From positions 186,001 through 250,000 of the forward strand of contig CAURZK010000003.1 of assembly GCA_963529855.1 (NCBI GenBank): 64,000 nucleotides of DNA. The letters are read 5' to 3'. This document shows positions 50,851 to 59,721 of this stretch, one piece after another. The position numbers and the translations under genes were made by a program. This DNA is from 34-65-8 sp963529855 (GTDB taxonomy: Bacteria; Pseudomonadota; Alphaproteobacteria; Sphingomonadales; Sphingomonadaceae). The notes beneath the pieces are model-generated. The model did not search any database. It saw nothing but the letters and a program-made list of their open reading frames with translations, and was not told the DNA's origin. How positions within the stretch are numbered: the first letter of the stretch is position 1; every line of letters begins with the position of its first letter.

Positions 50851-51306
50851 TCAGGTGGCGAGGGTAAGGCGCGGTTCGCTGTCGGATTGATCGGCGACGA
50901 TCGCCACTGCATCGACCGCGCGGGGTTTGCCCGGCACGCGGTGAGCAAACCGCCCATCGACTTCGGCCCCCTGCTCGATGGTCAGCGCGTCGTAGTGCAC
51001 GTCGCCTTCGATACGAGCCGAGCGCAGGACGACCAGTTCCTTGGCTTCGATGCTGCCGGTTACGCGCCCCGCGAGGCGCGCGCTGTCGGCCACGATTGCG
51101 CCGTGGATCGCGCTGCCTTCGCCCTGCACCAGCGACGCACACTGGATGTCGCCTTCGATATTGCCATCGACGTGCAATTCGGTCGCGGCGGTTACATCGC
51201 CGCGAATGGTTACGTCGGCACCGATGACCGAGAAACTACCGCTCGCCACGCGCCGCTCCTGCCGCGGAGCCGCGCTCGGGGATGCGTCGGGCTTCTTCGA
51301 GAACAT
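50851..51306 (-). CDS. Bactofilin, polymer-forming cytoskeletal protein
   Basis: A 151-residue bactofilin. The central right-handed beta-helix (VIGADVTIRGDVTAATELHV, IEGDIQCASLV and on to about residue 115) is flanked by short disordered ends. The start at 51306 (MFSKKPDAS) matches bactofilin N-termini and has GGAG at about 10-nt spacing. It overlaps the upstream M23 gene by 71 nt. A GTG at 51249 with AGGAG would cut the overlap to 14 nt. Bactofilins recruit cell-wall enzymes, fitting this neighbour. Confidence 0.93.
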   Translation of the reverse strand: MFSKKPDASPSAAPRQERRVASGSFSVIGADVTIRGDVTAATELHVDGNIEGDIQCASLVQGEGSAIHGAIVADSARLAGRVTGSIEAKELVVLRSARIEGDVHYDALTIEQGAEVDGRFAHRVPGKPRAVDAVAIVADQSDSEPRLTLAT

Positions 51307-52414
51307 TGCGGGCATTCTCCAGGAAAGGCCGCGGATTGACCGCCCGGCCGTGGATGCGAACTTCGAAATGGAGGTGCGGGCCGGTCGACCGACCCGTATT
51401 GCCGATCGCGCCGATCACTTCGCCGGCACCAACATTCTGGCCAACCGAGGCATTGAACCGCGACATGTGGGCATAGCGCGTGGTGAGGCCGTTACCGTGC
51501 GTGATCTCCACCACCTTGCCGTAACCCGACTTCGTGCCGACGAACGTGATGCGGCCATCGGCGGCGGCATAGATCGGGGCGCCGATCGGCCCGGCGAAAT
51601 CGAGACCGGAATGGAGGGCCGCGGCGCCATTGAATGGGTCACGGCGATAACCGAAGCCGGATGTCATGGCAGCCAGCGCGGCAGGGCGAACCTGCGGAAT
51701 CCCGTCGAGGCCCCGTTCGAGCGCCGCCATCCGGGCAAGGCTGAGGCCGAGCCGTTCGAAACGCGGATCGACATCGCCATCAGCACCAGTCGCGAGCAGT
51801 TCCAGCGGACCACCCATCGCTTCCCGTTCGGCGCCGCGCAGCATTGCGCTGGGGTCCAGCCCCAGTTCGCGTATCGCAGCGGCCGTGCGCGTCGCGCGGG
51901 CATCGGCATAGCGGGTCAGGCGTTCGACCAGTGCCAACTGGCGCGCCTCGATACGGGCAAGGCTGGCCGCTTCGGGAATGACGGCGCTGACCTTGTCGAT
52001 GGTCTTGTTCGATTCGTTCGAGGAATCGCTGACCGTGTGGTCTGCAGTGACGTCTTCGGGAAGCGACTCGACCATCTGTTCGAGAAACTGCTGCCGCCGC
52101 GCCAGGTCGTCGGTTACTTCGCCAAGATTGGCGCGGTAGGCGTTTACTCGTTCTTTCGACTGGGCAACCTGTGCCTCGCGCTCGAGCAACGACCAGCGAT
52201 CGCTTTGCGCCCGATATTGTGCCCAGCCGATGACCGCGAGCGAGATTGCCCAGGCAAGCAGCGCCAAGGCGATCGCGCCTGCCGCGATCATCTGCACCTT
52301 GGCGGAAATCTTGATAAAACGGACCTGGCCCTGCGATCGCATGAAGAATTCGCGATCGGGAAACCAGTCCCGGAGGCGGGCCGTCCATCCGCCCACGGTC
52401 TTGTGAATGTTCAA
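51236..52414 (-). CDS. M23 peptidoglycan endopeptidase, partner of bactofilin
   Basis: A 392-residue protein. A transmembrane helix (about residues 43-66), a long coiled-coil region (about 80-215) and a C-terminal LytM domain with zinc ligands HSGLDF and HLHFEV. It should cleave peptidoglycan peptides in the periplasm. In many bacteria the bactofilin gene sits beside such an M23 gene and the two work together in shape control. A dense GANTC cluster lies upstream. Confidence 0.93.
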   Translation of the reverse strand: MNIHKTVGGWTARLRDWFPDREFFMRSQGQVRFIKISAKVQMIAAGAIALALLAWAISLAVIGWAQYRAQSDRWSLLEREAQVAQSKERVNAYRANLGEVTDDLARRQQFLEQMVESLPEDVTADHTVSDSSNESNKTIDKVSAVIPEAASLARIEARQLALVERLTRYADARATRTAAAIRELGLDPSAMLRGAEREAMGGPLELLATGADGDVDPRFERLGLSLARMAALERGLDGIPQVRPAALAAMTSGFGYRRDPFNGAAALHSGLDFAGPIGAPIYAAADGRITFVGTKSGYGKVVEITHGNGLTTRYAHMSRFNASVGQNVGAGEVIGAIGNTGRSTGPHLHFEVRIHGRAVNPRPFLENARNVLEEARRIPERGSAAGAARGER

Positions 52415-52479
52415 ACCGGCGACCCCATAGTCGTGCGTGCTTTTGTCCTGGGCGGGGCGGCTATCCCAAGCATTGGTGG

Positions 52480-52535
52480 GAGTCGAATCGTATACCCCTC
52501 CGAACGGGCGAATCGATGGAGTCGCGCGATGAATC
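52480..52535. promoter_or_regulatory. Cluster of GANTC methylation sites
   Basis: Five GANTC sites in 56 bp (52480, 52485, 52510, 52519, 52531) in the 236-bp divergent gap between the M23 gene and proA; a sixth is at 52627. GANTC is the CcrM methylation target in alphaproteobacteria, so the region could be a cell-cycle-sensitive promoter. Confidence 0.5.
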
Positions 52536-52615
52536 GTTACCGATCTCGGAATTTTTGCTTCCAGACAGGGAACAAATCGCCCTCCAATGGATTTTGCGCC
52601 GCCCAGTCAGGGTTC

Positions 52616-52643
52616 CTGACAGCATCGATTCTGCCTGCTAGGC
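52616..52643 (+). promoter_or_regulatory. Candidate promoter of the proA operon
   Basis: CTGACA (52616-52621), 16-bp spacer, CTAGGC (52638-52643). CTAG ends 9 nt before the proA ATG and no Shine-Dalgarno sequence is visible, suggesting a leaderless transcript. Confidence 0.45.
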
Positions 52644-52650
52644 CGATCTG

Positions 52651-53913
52651 ATGGACACCATCCCTTCGCCGGCCGACCTCATCGCCGATATGGCAAGCGC
52701 CGGTCGCCGGGCACAACACGTGTTGGCGCGCATGAGCGACGATGCCAAGGCTGCAGCCCTCATCGGTGCGGCCCATGCCCTGCGCGCCGATGCGGCTGCA
52801 ATTCTCGCTGCAAACGCAGAAGACCTGGCTGCAGGCGAAGCGGCGGGGCTGTCACCGGCAATGCTCGACCGGTTGTGGCTCGATCCCGAACGGTTGCAGG
52901 CGATCGCCGGCGCGGTCGAACACGTGGCGCGTCTGCCCGACCCGGTCGGCGCGGTGATCGATAGCGCGGTGCGGCCCAATGGCCTGGCGTTATCGCGGGT
53001 GCGCGTGCCGGTGGGAATGATCGGCATCATTTACGAAAGCCGCCCCAACGTCACTGCCGATGCCGCGGCATTATGCGTGCGCGCAGGCAATGCCGTCCTG
53101 CTGCGCGGGGGGAGCGAGGCCGTGCACTCAAATCGCGCCATCCATGCGGCCCTCGTGCGCGGACTGGCCGATGCGGGGGTTCCGGCGGCTGCGGTCCAGC
53201 TCGTACCGACGCAGGACCGCGCGATGGTGGGCGCGATGCTGGCGGCGGCCGGGCTGATCGACATGATCGTGCCGCGCGGCGGCAAGAATCTGGTCGCGCG
53301 GGTCCAGGCCGATGCCCGCGTGCCGGTGCTCGCTCACCTCGATGGCATCTGCCATACTTACGTGCACGAAGCGGCCGACCCCGACATGGCGCGGGCAGTG
53401 GCGGTCAATGCCAAGCTGCGGCGGACCGGCATCTGCGGTGCAATGGAAACACTGCTGGTCGATGCCCGATTCCCGGATGCAGCCGGTATCGTTGGCGCCT
53501 TGCTCGATGGGGGATGCAAAGTGCGCGGCGATGCCCGCGCCCGCGCTCTCGACCCGCGAGTCGAGGCCGCCACCGATCAGGACTGGGGCACCGAATATCT
53601 TGACGCGATCGTCTCGGTCGCGGTGGTCGACGGGATCGACGCGGCCATGGCGCATATCGCCCGCTACGGTTCCGGCCATACCGAAGCGATCGTCACTGCC
53701 GACGACGCCGTCGCCGAACGCTTTCTGGCGGAGGTCGATTCGGCGATCGTCATGGTCAATGCATCGACCCAGTTCGCCGACGGCGGCGAATTCGGTCTTG
53801 GCGCGGAGATCGGAATCGCCACTGGCCGGCTCCATGCACGCGGCCCGGTCGCGCTGGAGGGGCTGACGACCTACAAGTGGCTTGTGCGCGGCACCGGCCA
53901 GACGCGCGCGTGA
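52651..53913 (+). CDS. proA: Glutamate-5-semialdehyde dehydrogenase (gamma-glutamyl phosphate reductase)
   Basis: A 420-residue NADPH-dependent reductase, second step of proline synthesis. The catalytic cysteine lies in RRTGICGAMETLLVD, with VPRGGKNLVA as substrate region. proB is not adjacent. It is followed by nadD with a 4-nt GTGA overlap; proA-nadD-rsfS-rlmH is a common alphaproteobacterial order. Confidence 0.96.
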   Translation: MDTIPSPADLIADMASAGRRAQHVLARMSDDAKAAALIGAAHALRADAAAILAANAEDLAAGEAAGLSPAMLDRLWLDPERLQAIAGAVEHVARLPDPVGAVIDSAVRPNGLALSRVRVPVGMIGIIYESRPNVTADAAALCVRAGNAVLLRGGSEAVHSNRAIHAALVRGLADAGVPAAAVQLVPTQDRAMVGAMLAAAGLIDMIVPRGGKNLVARVQADARVPVLAHLDGICHTYVHEAADPDMARAVAVNAKLRRTGICGAMETLLVDARFPDAAGIVGALLDGGCKVRGDARARALDPRVEAATDQDWGTEYLDAIVSVAVVDGIDAAMAHIARYGSGHTEAIVTADDAVAERFLAEVDSAIVMVNASTQFADGGEFGLGAEIGIATGRLHARGPVALEGLTTYKWLVRGTGQTRA

Positions 53914-54560
53914 TTCCGATTCGCACGGGACTTCTGGGCGGCAGCTTCAATCCCGCGCATGGTGGCCACCGCCGCATCAGCCTGTTTGCGCGCGAGGCGC
54001 TTGGCCTCGACGAAATTTGGTGGCTCGTTTCGCCGGGCAATCCCCTGAAGCCAAAGGCCGGCATGGCGCCGCTTGCGGCACGGGTCGCCTCGGCAGCGGA
54101 ACAGGCGAAGCGCGCACCGATCAAGGTCACTGCGATCGAGCGCGATCTGGGCACGCGATACACCATCGACACCCTGCACGCGCTGAAGCGCCGCTTCCCC
54201 CGCCGCCAGTTCGTGTGGCTGATGGGCGCGGACAATCTTGCCCAGTTCCACCTGTGGCGGGACTGGCAGGGAATCGCGCAAGCCATGCCGATTGCGGTGA
54301 TCGCGCGGCCGGGCTATGACGATGATGCCATGGCGAGCCCCGCGATGGACTGGCTCGGACGATACCGTACATCGCCGGCCGGATTGACCGACGGAAGCGA
54401 CAGGAGCGCGCCGGCACTGGTGATACTGCGTTTCGACCCTGACAGCCGCTCGGCGACGGACATTCGCCGCGCCGATCCTGACTGGGCGGATCGTTACAGC
54501 ACCAGCCGTCCCCGCGACCAAGTGACCCGCCGCCTTATTACCGCAGGCCCGGACGCATGA
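53910..54560 (+). CDS. nadD: Nicotinate-nucleotide adenylyltransferase
   Basis: A 216-residue enzyme of NAD synthesis. The nucleotidyltransferase motifs are GGSFNPAHGGHRRIS and the C-terminal SATDIRR (variant of ISSTxIR). It starts with GTG in the proA overlap. NadD joins ATP and nicotinate mononucleotide. Confidence 0.95.
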   Translation: MIPIRTGLLGGSFNPAHGGHRRISLFAREALGLDEIWWLVSPGNPLKPKAGMAPLAARVASAAEQAKRAPIKVTAIERDLGTRYTIDTLHALKRRFPRRQFVWLMGADNLAQFHLWRDWQGIAQAMPIAVIARPGYDDDAMASPAMDWLGRYRTSPAGLTDGSDRSAPALVILRFDPDSRSATDIRRADPDWADRYSTSRPRDQVTRRLITAGPDA

Positions 54561-54627
54561 CCCGCCATTCGCGTGTCGCCAATCCGTTCGCCGCCGACCC
54601 CATTCACAGGAGCAATGCACCCGCCTT

Positions 54628-55044
54628 ATGAATCAGGCGCACAACCCGATTTCGCCGAATGATGGCACCCCCGGCCAGGCCGACCCCATCGTTACCGTTC
54701 CCGGTTCGCTTCACGCACTGGTCATCGACCAGCTTGAGGACGATCAGGCACAGGAACTCGTCTCGATCCCGCTTGCAGGCAAATCGAGCATCGCCGATCA
54801 CATGGTGATCGCGTCAGGGCGCTCGACCCGCCAGGTCGCGGCAATGGCGCAGAAACTGGCTGAAAAGGTCAAGCAGGCCGGGTTCGGCCCGGTCCGGCTC
54901 GAAGGGCTGCCCGCGGCGGACTGGGTCCTGCTGGATGCGGGCGACGTGGTCGTCCACCTGTTCCGGCCCGAGGTTCGCAGCTTCTACAACCTGGAACGCA
55001 TGTGGGCTTTCGGCGACGCGCCGCCGGCCTCCGGATCGGCCTGA
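54628..55044 (+). CDS. rsfS: Ribosomal silencing factor RsfS
   Basis: A 138-residue DUF143/RsfS protein. The domain runs from about residue 28, with HMVIASGRSTRQVAAMAQKL and DWVLLDAGDVVVHLFRPE. It binds L14 and blocks subunit joining in slow growth. The N-terminus MNQAHNPISPND is poorly conserved, so the start is less certain than the domain. Confidence 0.93.
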   Translation: MNQAHNPISPNDGTPGQADPIVTVPGSLHALVIDQLEDDQAQELVSIPLAGKSSIADHMVIASGRSTRQVAAMAQKLAEKVKQAGFGPVRLEGLPAADWVLLDAGDVVVHLFRPEVRSFYNLERMWAFGDAPPASGSA

Positions 55045-55062
55045 CCGGCGGGCTCGCCGCCG

Positions 55063-55485
55063 ATGCTGCTCCATGTGGTTGCGCGCGGCAAGATAGGCCG
55101 CTCGCCCGAAGCTGAACTGGTCACGCGGTACGAGAAACGGATCGCGTGGCCCCTGCGGCTGACCGAACTGCCCGAGACCGGCGGCAAGGTGGCGGAGCCA
55201 ACGGCGCCGCTGCGCACGGTGCTGCTCGACGAACGCGGCCGCAACTTGTCGTCCGAGGATTTGGCTGCGGTGCTGGGCCGCTGGCGCGACGAAGGCGTGC
55301 GCGAGGCACGCTTCGTGCTGGGCGCAGCCGATGGTCATGGGGACGAGGCGCGTACGAAGGCCGACCTGCTGATCGCCTTCGGCCAGGCGACCTGGCCCCA
55401 TCTGCTGGCGCGCGCGATGCTGATGGAACAGCTCTACCGCGCGACGACGATCCTTGCCGGGCATCCCTACCATCGGGCAGGGTGA
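55063..55485 (+). CDS. rlmH: 23S rRNA pseudouridine-1915 N3-methyltransferase RlmH
   Basis: A 140-residue SPOUT methyltransferase. The SAM-binding knot (FVLGAADGHG) and the C-terminal signature LMEQLYRATTILAGHPYHRAG are intact. It methylates pseudouridine 1915 on assembled 70S ribosomes. It follows rsfS by 18 nt. Confidence 0.96.
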   Translation: MLLHVVARGKIGRSPEAELVTRYEKRIAWPLRLTELPETGGKVAEPTAPLRTVLLDERGRNLSSEDLAAVLGRWRDEGVREARFVLGAADGHGDEARTKADLLIAFGQATWPHLLARAMLMEQLYRATTILAGHPYHRAG

Positions 55486-55492
55486 CGCTGTC

Positions 55493-56698
55493 ATGACGTC
55501 GCTCCGGACATTCACGGTAGCCATTTGCCTCGCGCTGGCCCTGACCGGCGCTGCGCTGGCCCAGCGCGCGCCCCTGTTCGACGAGGTCGACGGTACCCGC
55601 GCGGCGCTCAGACGTGCGCAGGCGCAGGCGGCCGAAGCCGAACAGCGCGGTGTCCGGCTGGAGCGCGAGGCACGCGCCGCGACCCGTGCGGCTGAGAAAA
55701 CCGCGCACGAGGCGGCGGCGCTCGCTGCCCGCATCCAGCAGGCCGAAGCCGGCATGGCGGCAGCCGAAGCGCGGATCGCACTGATCGACGGGCAGCGCCG
55801 CAAACTTCAGCGCCGGCTGGCTGAACGCCGCGAACCGCTGGTGCGGCTGTCGGCATCGTTGCAGAAGCTCGCCCGGCGCCCGCTGGCGCTCTCGGCGCTC
55901 AAGCCCGGATCGCTGCGCGAAACGGTTTATTTGCGTGCCCTGATCGAAACCACCATCCCCCAGGTCCGCGCGCGCACGGCCGCCCTGCGCGGTGAAATCG
56001 CGCGCGGGCAGCGGCTGGAGGCGGAGGCGCGCCAGGCGCTCACTGCTCTCGCCCGGAGCGAGGAAGAGCTTGCGCAGCGCCAGCGGCGCCTTGCCGCACT
56101 GGAAACGAGCCAGCGCCTCGAATCGCGCCGGGTCGGCGGTGCTGCCGCACGCGAGGCGGAGCGTGCCCTGGCTCTGGCAGAGCAGGCACGCGATCTCGAT
56201 TCGCTGGTGGAGCAACTGGACGATGCCGGCAACCTGCGGGCCCAACTGGCTGCCTTGCCGGGCCCCGTGTTGCGCCCGGCCGATCCCACAACCGTGCGGC
56301 CGGTGACGTCACAGCCCCAAGCCGCCGGCACCGGCGCTCCGTCGCGTTATACCTTGCCGGTAACCGGCCGCATCGTCACCGGCTTTGGCGCCGCGCTCGA
56401 CGGGGGCGCACTGAGCCAGGGCATCGCGATCGCCCCTCGCCCGGGCGCCCAGGTAACTGCGCCCGCACAGGGGCGGGTAGCCTTTGCAGGTCCTTTTCGC
56501 GGCTATGGCCGGATCGTAATTCTGGAACACGGCAACGGCTGGACCAGCCTGGTCACGGGCATGGCCCGGATCGACGTGACGGCCGGAGACGAACTCGTCA
56601 GCGGCGCCCCGATCGGCGTCGCCGCACCACGCCGGCCGCTCGTCTCGCTCGAGCTCAGGCGCGCAGGCAAGCCGGTCAATCCGCTCGAACTCTTATAG
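55493..56698 (+). CDS. EnvC-like murein hydrolase activator with degenerate LytM domain
   Basis: A 401-residue exported protein. The start at 55493 gives a signal peptide ending near ALAQ. Residues about 25-275 are a long coiled coil (Ala/Glu/Arg-rich). The C-terminal LytM-fold domain lacks the zinc ligands: the HxxxD position reads SQGIAI and the HxH position reads VSLELRR. Loss of both is the hallmark of EnvC, which activates amidases at the septum. It follows rlmH by 7 nt. Confidence 0.9.
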   Translation: MTSLRTFTVAICLALALTGAALAQRAPLFDEVDGTRAALRRAQAQAAEAEQRGVRLEREARAATRAAEKTAHEAAALAARIQQAEAGMAAAEARIALIDGQRRKLQRRLAERREPLVRLSASLQKLARRPLALSALKPGSLRETVYLRALIETTIPQVRARTAALRGEIARGQRLEAEARQALTALARSEEELAQRQRRLAALETSQRLESRRVGGAAAREAERALALAEQARDLDSLVEQLDDAGNLRAQLAALPGPVLRPADPTTVRPVTSQPQAAGTGAPSRYTLPVTGRIVTGFGAALDGGALSQGIAIAPRPGAQVTAPAQGRVAFAGPFRGYGRIVILEHGNGWTSLVTGMARIDVTAGDELVSGAPIGVAAPRRPLVSLELRRAGKPVNPLELL

Positions 56699-56722
56699 GC
56701 GCCCGGGCGACCGCCCGCATCG

Positions 56723-57721
56723 TCATATGCCGTGATATTCGCGAAACCACGCGATGAAAGCGGGAAATCCATCGTCCATGCTAGTGGAGGGCTGATAACC
56801 GAAATCTCGCTGCATAGCCGCGATGTCCGCACAAGTGCGGGGAACGTCGCCCGGCTGCATCGGCAGCAGTTCGACAATGGCTGGCCGTCCGCAAGCCTGC
56901 TCGATCACCCGCAGCACATCCATCAGATGTTCGGGGCGGTTGTTGCCGATGTTGTAGATGGCATGAGGCGCCATGCTTCCGCCCGGTTTCGGGTTGCCGT
57001 CGTCACTCGGCGGCGTGGCGGTACAGGCGACCACGCCATCGACGATGTCGTCGATGTAAGTGAAGTCGCGATACATCTCCCCGCGATTGAACAGGGATAT
57101 CGTATCCCCGGCGAGGACCTTTGCCGTGAAGATCCATGGCATCATGTCGGGCCGCCCCCACGGACCATACACTGTAAAAAACCGAAGACCGGTCAACGGC
57201 AGGCGATAGAGGTGGGCGTAGCTTTCGCTCAGCAGTTCGTCCGCGCGCTTGGTTGCGGCGTAGAGGGAAACCGGCCGGTCGGCGCGGTCCGTCTCGCTGA
57301 ACGGCGTTTCGGCGCGGGCGCCATAGACTGATGATGAACTGGCGTAGACGGTGTGGGCGATTTCGCGGCGCCGTGCGATTTCCAGAATGTTGGCGTGCCC
57401 CACCAGATTCGACCGGATATACGCGGCCGGATTTTCGAGCGAATACCGAACCCCTGCCTGCGCCCCCAAATGAATAAGGCGGTCGAACCGTGTCTGCCCG
57501 ATCGCTGCCTCGAGGGCGGGCATCTCGGCAAAATCGATCGCGTGGAAGCGGAACGCGCTGCCGCCATGCTCGACAAGGCCGGCCAGCCGGTCACGCTTCA
57601 GCTGAACGTCGTAGTAATCGTTGAGATTGTCGATGCCCGTGACGGTATAGCCCAGGCCCAGCAATCGGCGGGCAACGGCCGCGCCAATAAACCCTGCCGC
57701 ACCCGTTACCAATACATGCAC
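56723..57721 (-). CDS. UDP-glucuronate 4-epimerase-like NAD-dependent epimerase
   Basis: A 332-residue SDR. Rossmann motif TGAAGFIGAAV, catalytic YxxxK in LYAATKRADE, then the GRPDMMPWIFTAKVLAG and GEMYRDFTYIDDIVDG regions seen in UDP-glucuronate epimerases. It makes UDP-galacturonate (or a related epimer) for surface polysaccharides, in keeping with wecB/wecC and the partial gene further right. Convergent with the EnvC-like gene. Confidence 0.9.
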   Translation of the reverse strand: MHVLVTGAAGFIGAAVARRLLGLGYTVTGIDNLNDYYDVQLKRDRLAGLVEHGGSAFRFHAIDFAEMPALEAAIGQTRFDRLIHLGAQAGVRYSLENPAAYIRSNLVGHANILEIARRREIAHTVYASSSSVYGARAETPFSETDRADRPVSLYAATKRADELLSESYAHLYRLPLTGLRFFTVYGPWGRPDMMPWIFTAKVLAGDTISLFNRGEMYRDFTYIDDIVDGVVACTATPPSDDGNPKPGGSMAPHAIYNIGNNRPEHLMDVLRVIEQACGRPAIVELLPMQPGDVPRTCADIAAMQRDFGYQPSTSMDDGFPAFIAWFREYHGI

Positions 57722-57889
57722 GTTATCACCTATGTCGTTCCAGCAGGGTGGCGCCGCTCTAACGGCAGTGGCATTATGATAAGGTTGATGCAGGTGCGAT
57801 AAAGCCCTCTGGAATTCGCCCGGTCATTCCTCATCTGGCATTAAGCCCGGCGGCGCGATAGGTAGCGCAGCCCAAGGAGGCATCTGAAG

Positions 57890-59233
57890 ATGAAATTCGC
57901 CGCCCTGCTTCATACCGCCGCGCTGGTTACCGCGGTTGCCCTGATTCCCGCGACGACCGCCGGCATGGCGCAGGTCGACGGGCGTGCCGGGCCGGAACTC
58001 GCCAAGCTCATGGCGGTTTACCAGCGCATCAAGGCGAGCTATGTCGAGCCGGTCGATGACGAGAAGCTGTTCCGCGGCGCGATCGACGGGATGCTGGCAT
58101 CGCTCGATCCGCATTCCGCCTACCTCGATGGCGGGGATCTGCAGCGGCTCGAAACGATGATCGACGGCAATTATTCGGGCCTCGGTCTCTCGGTCCAGAT
58201 GGAAGACGGCGCGGTCAAGGTGATCTCTCCGTTCCGCGGCAGCCCGGCGATGGAAGCGGGCATCAAGGCCGGCGATTACATTACCCACCTCGATGGCGAG
58301 CTGATCTACGGCGGCGATCTGGATGAAGCCGTGGCCCGGATGCGGGGTGCCGCCGGGACGAGCATTCGCCTGACGATCTTCCGCAGTGGCCGCGACGAGC
58401 CCTTCGATGTCACCGTTACGCGCGGCGTGATCGAACTGGAGCCCGTCACGCACAAGCTGATGAGCGGCAATATCGGCGTCATTACCGTCAACGAGTTCTC
58501 GCGCGATGTCGGGGCGGACGTATTTGCCGCGTGGAAGGCGCTTGAAACCCAGGCCGGCGGCCGGGTCGGTGGCCTCGTGCTCGACCTGCGTGCCAACCCG
58601 GGTGGCTCGCTCGACGAGGCGGTCGCGCTGAGCGATCTGTTCCTCGATAAGGGGCGGATCGTTTCGCAGCGCGGCCGTGCCGAGGGCGAATCGCTCCTCT
58701 ACGATGCCGAATCCGTTTATCGCGGTGAAATCGCCGAAGACGTGCCGATGATCGTCCTGATCGATGCCGGCTCAGCTTCGGCGAGCGAGATCGTGGCAGG
58801 CGCGCTGCAGGATCATCGCCGCGCCGTGATCATGGGCGAGCGCAGCTTCGGCAAGGGCAGCGTCCAGACCCTGCTCCCGCTCGGTCGCGAGGCGGCGCTG
58901 AAGCTCACCACCGCCCGCTATTACACCCCGGCCGGGAACGCGGTGCAGGAAGGCGGCATCAAGCCCGACATCGCAGTGCCGCAGCTCTCTGACCCTGACC
59001 TTGAGAAGCGCGCGAAGTTCCGTCTGCGCGAGGCGGACCTGCGCGGACATCTCGTCAACGAAGCGGCGCTCAAGGACGAGGAGATGGAGCAGGATCGGCT
59101 GGACGATCCGCGCTTCAAGCTGACCGCCGCGCAGCTCAAGGAGCAGGGGGTCGAGGACTTCCAGCTGGACTACGCGCTGCGGACGCTGCGTCGCACGGCC
59201 AGCGCTCCTGCGGTCGCGCGGCGCGGCAGCTGA
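57890..59233 (+). CDS. S41 family carboxy-terminal processing peptidase
   Basis: A 447-residue exported protease. A signal peptide (about residues 1-26) is followed by a PDZ domain (about 85-170, with SGLGLSVQMEDG and MEAGIKAGDYI) and the tail-protease domain with catalytic Ser in AGSASASEIVAG and Lys in SFGKGSVQT. CtpA-type enzymes trim envelope and peptidoglycan-enzyme partners. A strong AAGGAGG site precedes the ATG. Confidence 0.94.
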   Translation: MKFAALLHTAALVTAVALIPATTAGMAQVDGRAGPELAKLMAVYQRIKASYVEPVDDEKLFRGAIDGMLASLDPHSAYLDGGDLQRLETMIDGNYSGLGLSVQMEDGAVKVISPFRGSPAMEAGIKAGDYITHLDGELIYGGDLDEAVARMRGAAGTSIRLTIFRSGRDEPFDVTVTRGVIELEPVTHKLMSGNIGVITVNEFSRDVGADVFAAWKALETQAGGRVGGLVLDLRANPGGSLDEAVALSDLFLDKGRIVSQRGRAEGESLLYDAESVYRGEIAEDVPMIVLIDAGSASASEIVAGALQDHRRAVIMGERSFGKGSVQTLLPLGREAALKLTTARYYTPAGNAVQEGGIKPDIAVPQLSDPDLEKRAKFRLREADLRGHLVNEAALKDEEMEQDRLDDPRFKLTAAQLKEQGVEDFQLDYALRTLRRTASAPAVARRGS

Positions 59234-59244
59234 GCGGGCGGGGT

Positions 59245-59721
59245 ATGATCACGACCCCATCGGGCCGGCTGGCCCAGCGGCTCGCGCTGGGCGTCCCGGC
59301 CTTGTTGCTGGCCGGGGCATACCTGTCGCAATACGGGTTTGGGCTCTACCCGTGCGAGATGTGCTGGTGGCAACGCTATCCGCATTTCGCCGCAGTGGTG
59401 CTGGCACTGCTGTCGACAGTGGCAGAGCCCAAACGCCTGTGGGTTGCACTGGCTGCGCTGGCAATGCTGGTATCGGGCCTGATCGGCGGCTTCCATGCTG
59501 GCGTGGAATATGGCTGGTGGGAAGGGGTAACGGGTTGCGCAACCACCGTCGGCGGTAGCGGCAATGCGCTCGAGAACATCCTCGCCGCGCCGTTGATTCG
59601 CTGCGACGTAGCCCCGTGGGACCTGTTCGGCATTTCGCTGGCGGGCTGGAATTTCCTGATTTCGGTGGCGGCGGCGATTGCCATCTTCGCGCTGCTCGGA
59701 CGTGAAAGGAAGCACGGATGA
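59245..59721 (+). CDS. dsbB: Disulfide bond formation protein B (DsbB)
   Basis: A 158-residue membrane protein with four hydrophobic helices. The first redox pair is Cys37-Cys40 (CEMC) and the second uses the Cys residues in VTGCATT and IRCDVAPWD. It reoxidises DsbA with quinone. It starts 11 nt after the S41 gene and overlaps coq7 by 4 nt. Confidence 0.92.
   Translation: MITTPSGRLAQRLALGVPALLLAGAYLSQYGFGLYPCEMCWWQRYPHFAAVVLALLSTVAEPKRLWVALAALAMLVSGLIGGFHAGVEYGWWEGVTGCATTVGGSGNALENILAAPLIRCDVAPWDLFGISLAGWNFLISVAAAIAIFALLGRERKHG

Noticed and set aside
51041..52651. A 536-codon plus-strand frame across the bactofilin/M23 genes
   Set aside because: Shadow of two well-identified minus-strand genes; no domain content.
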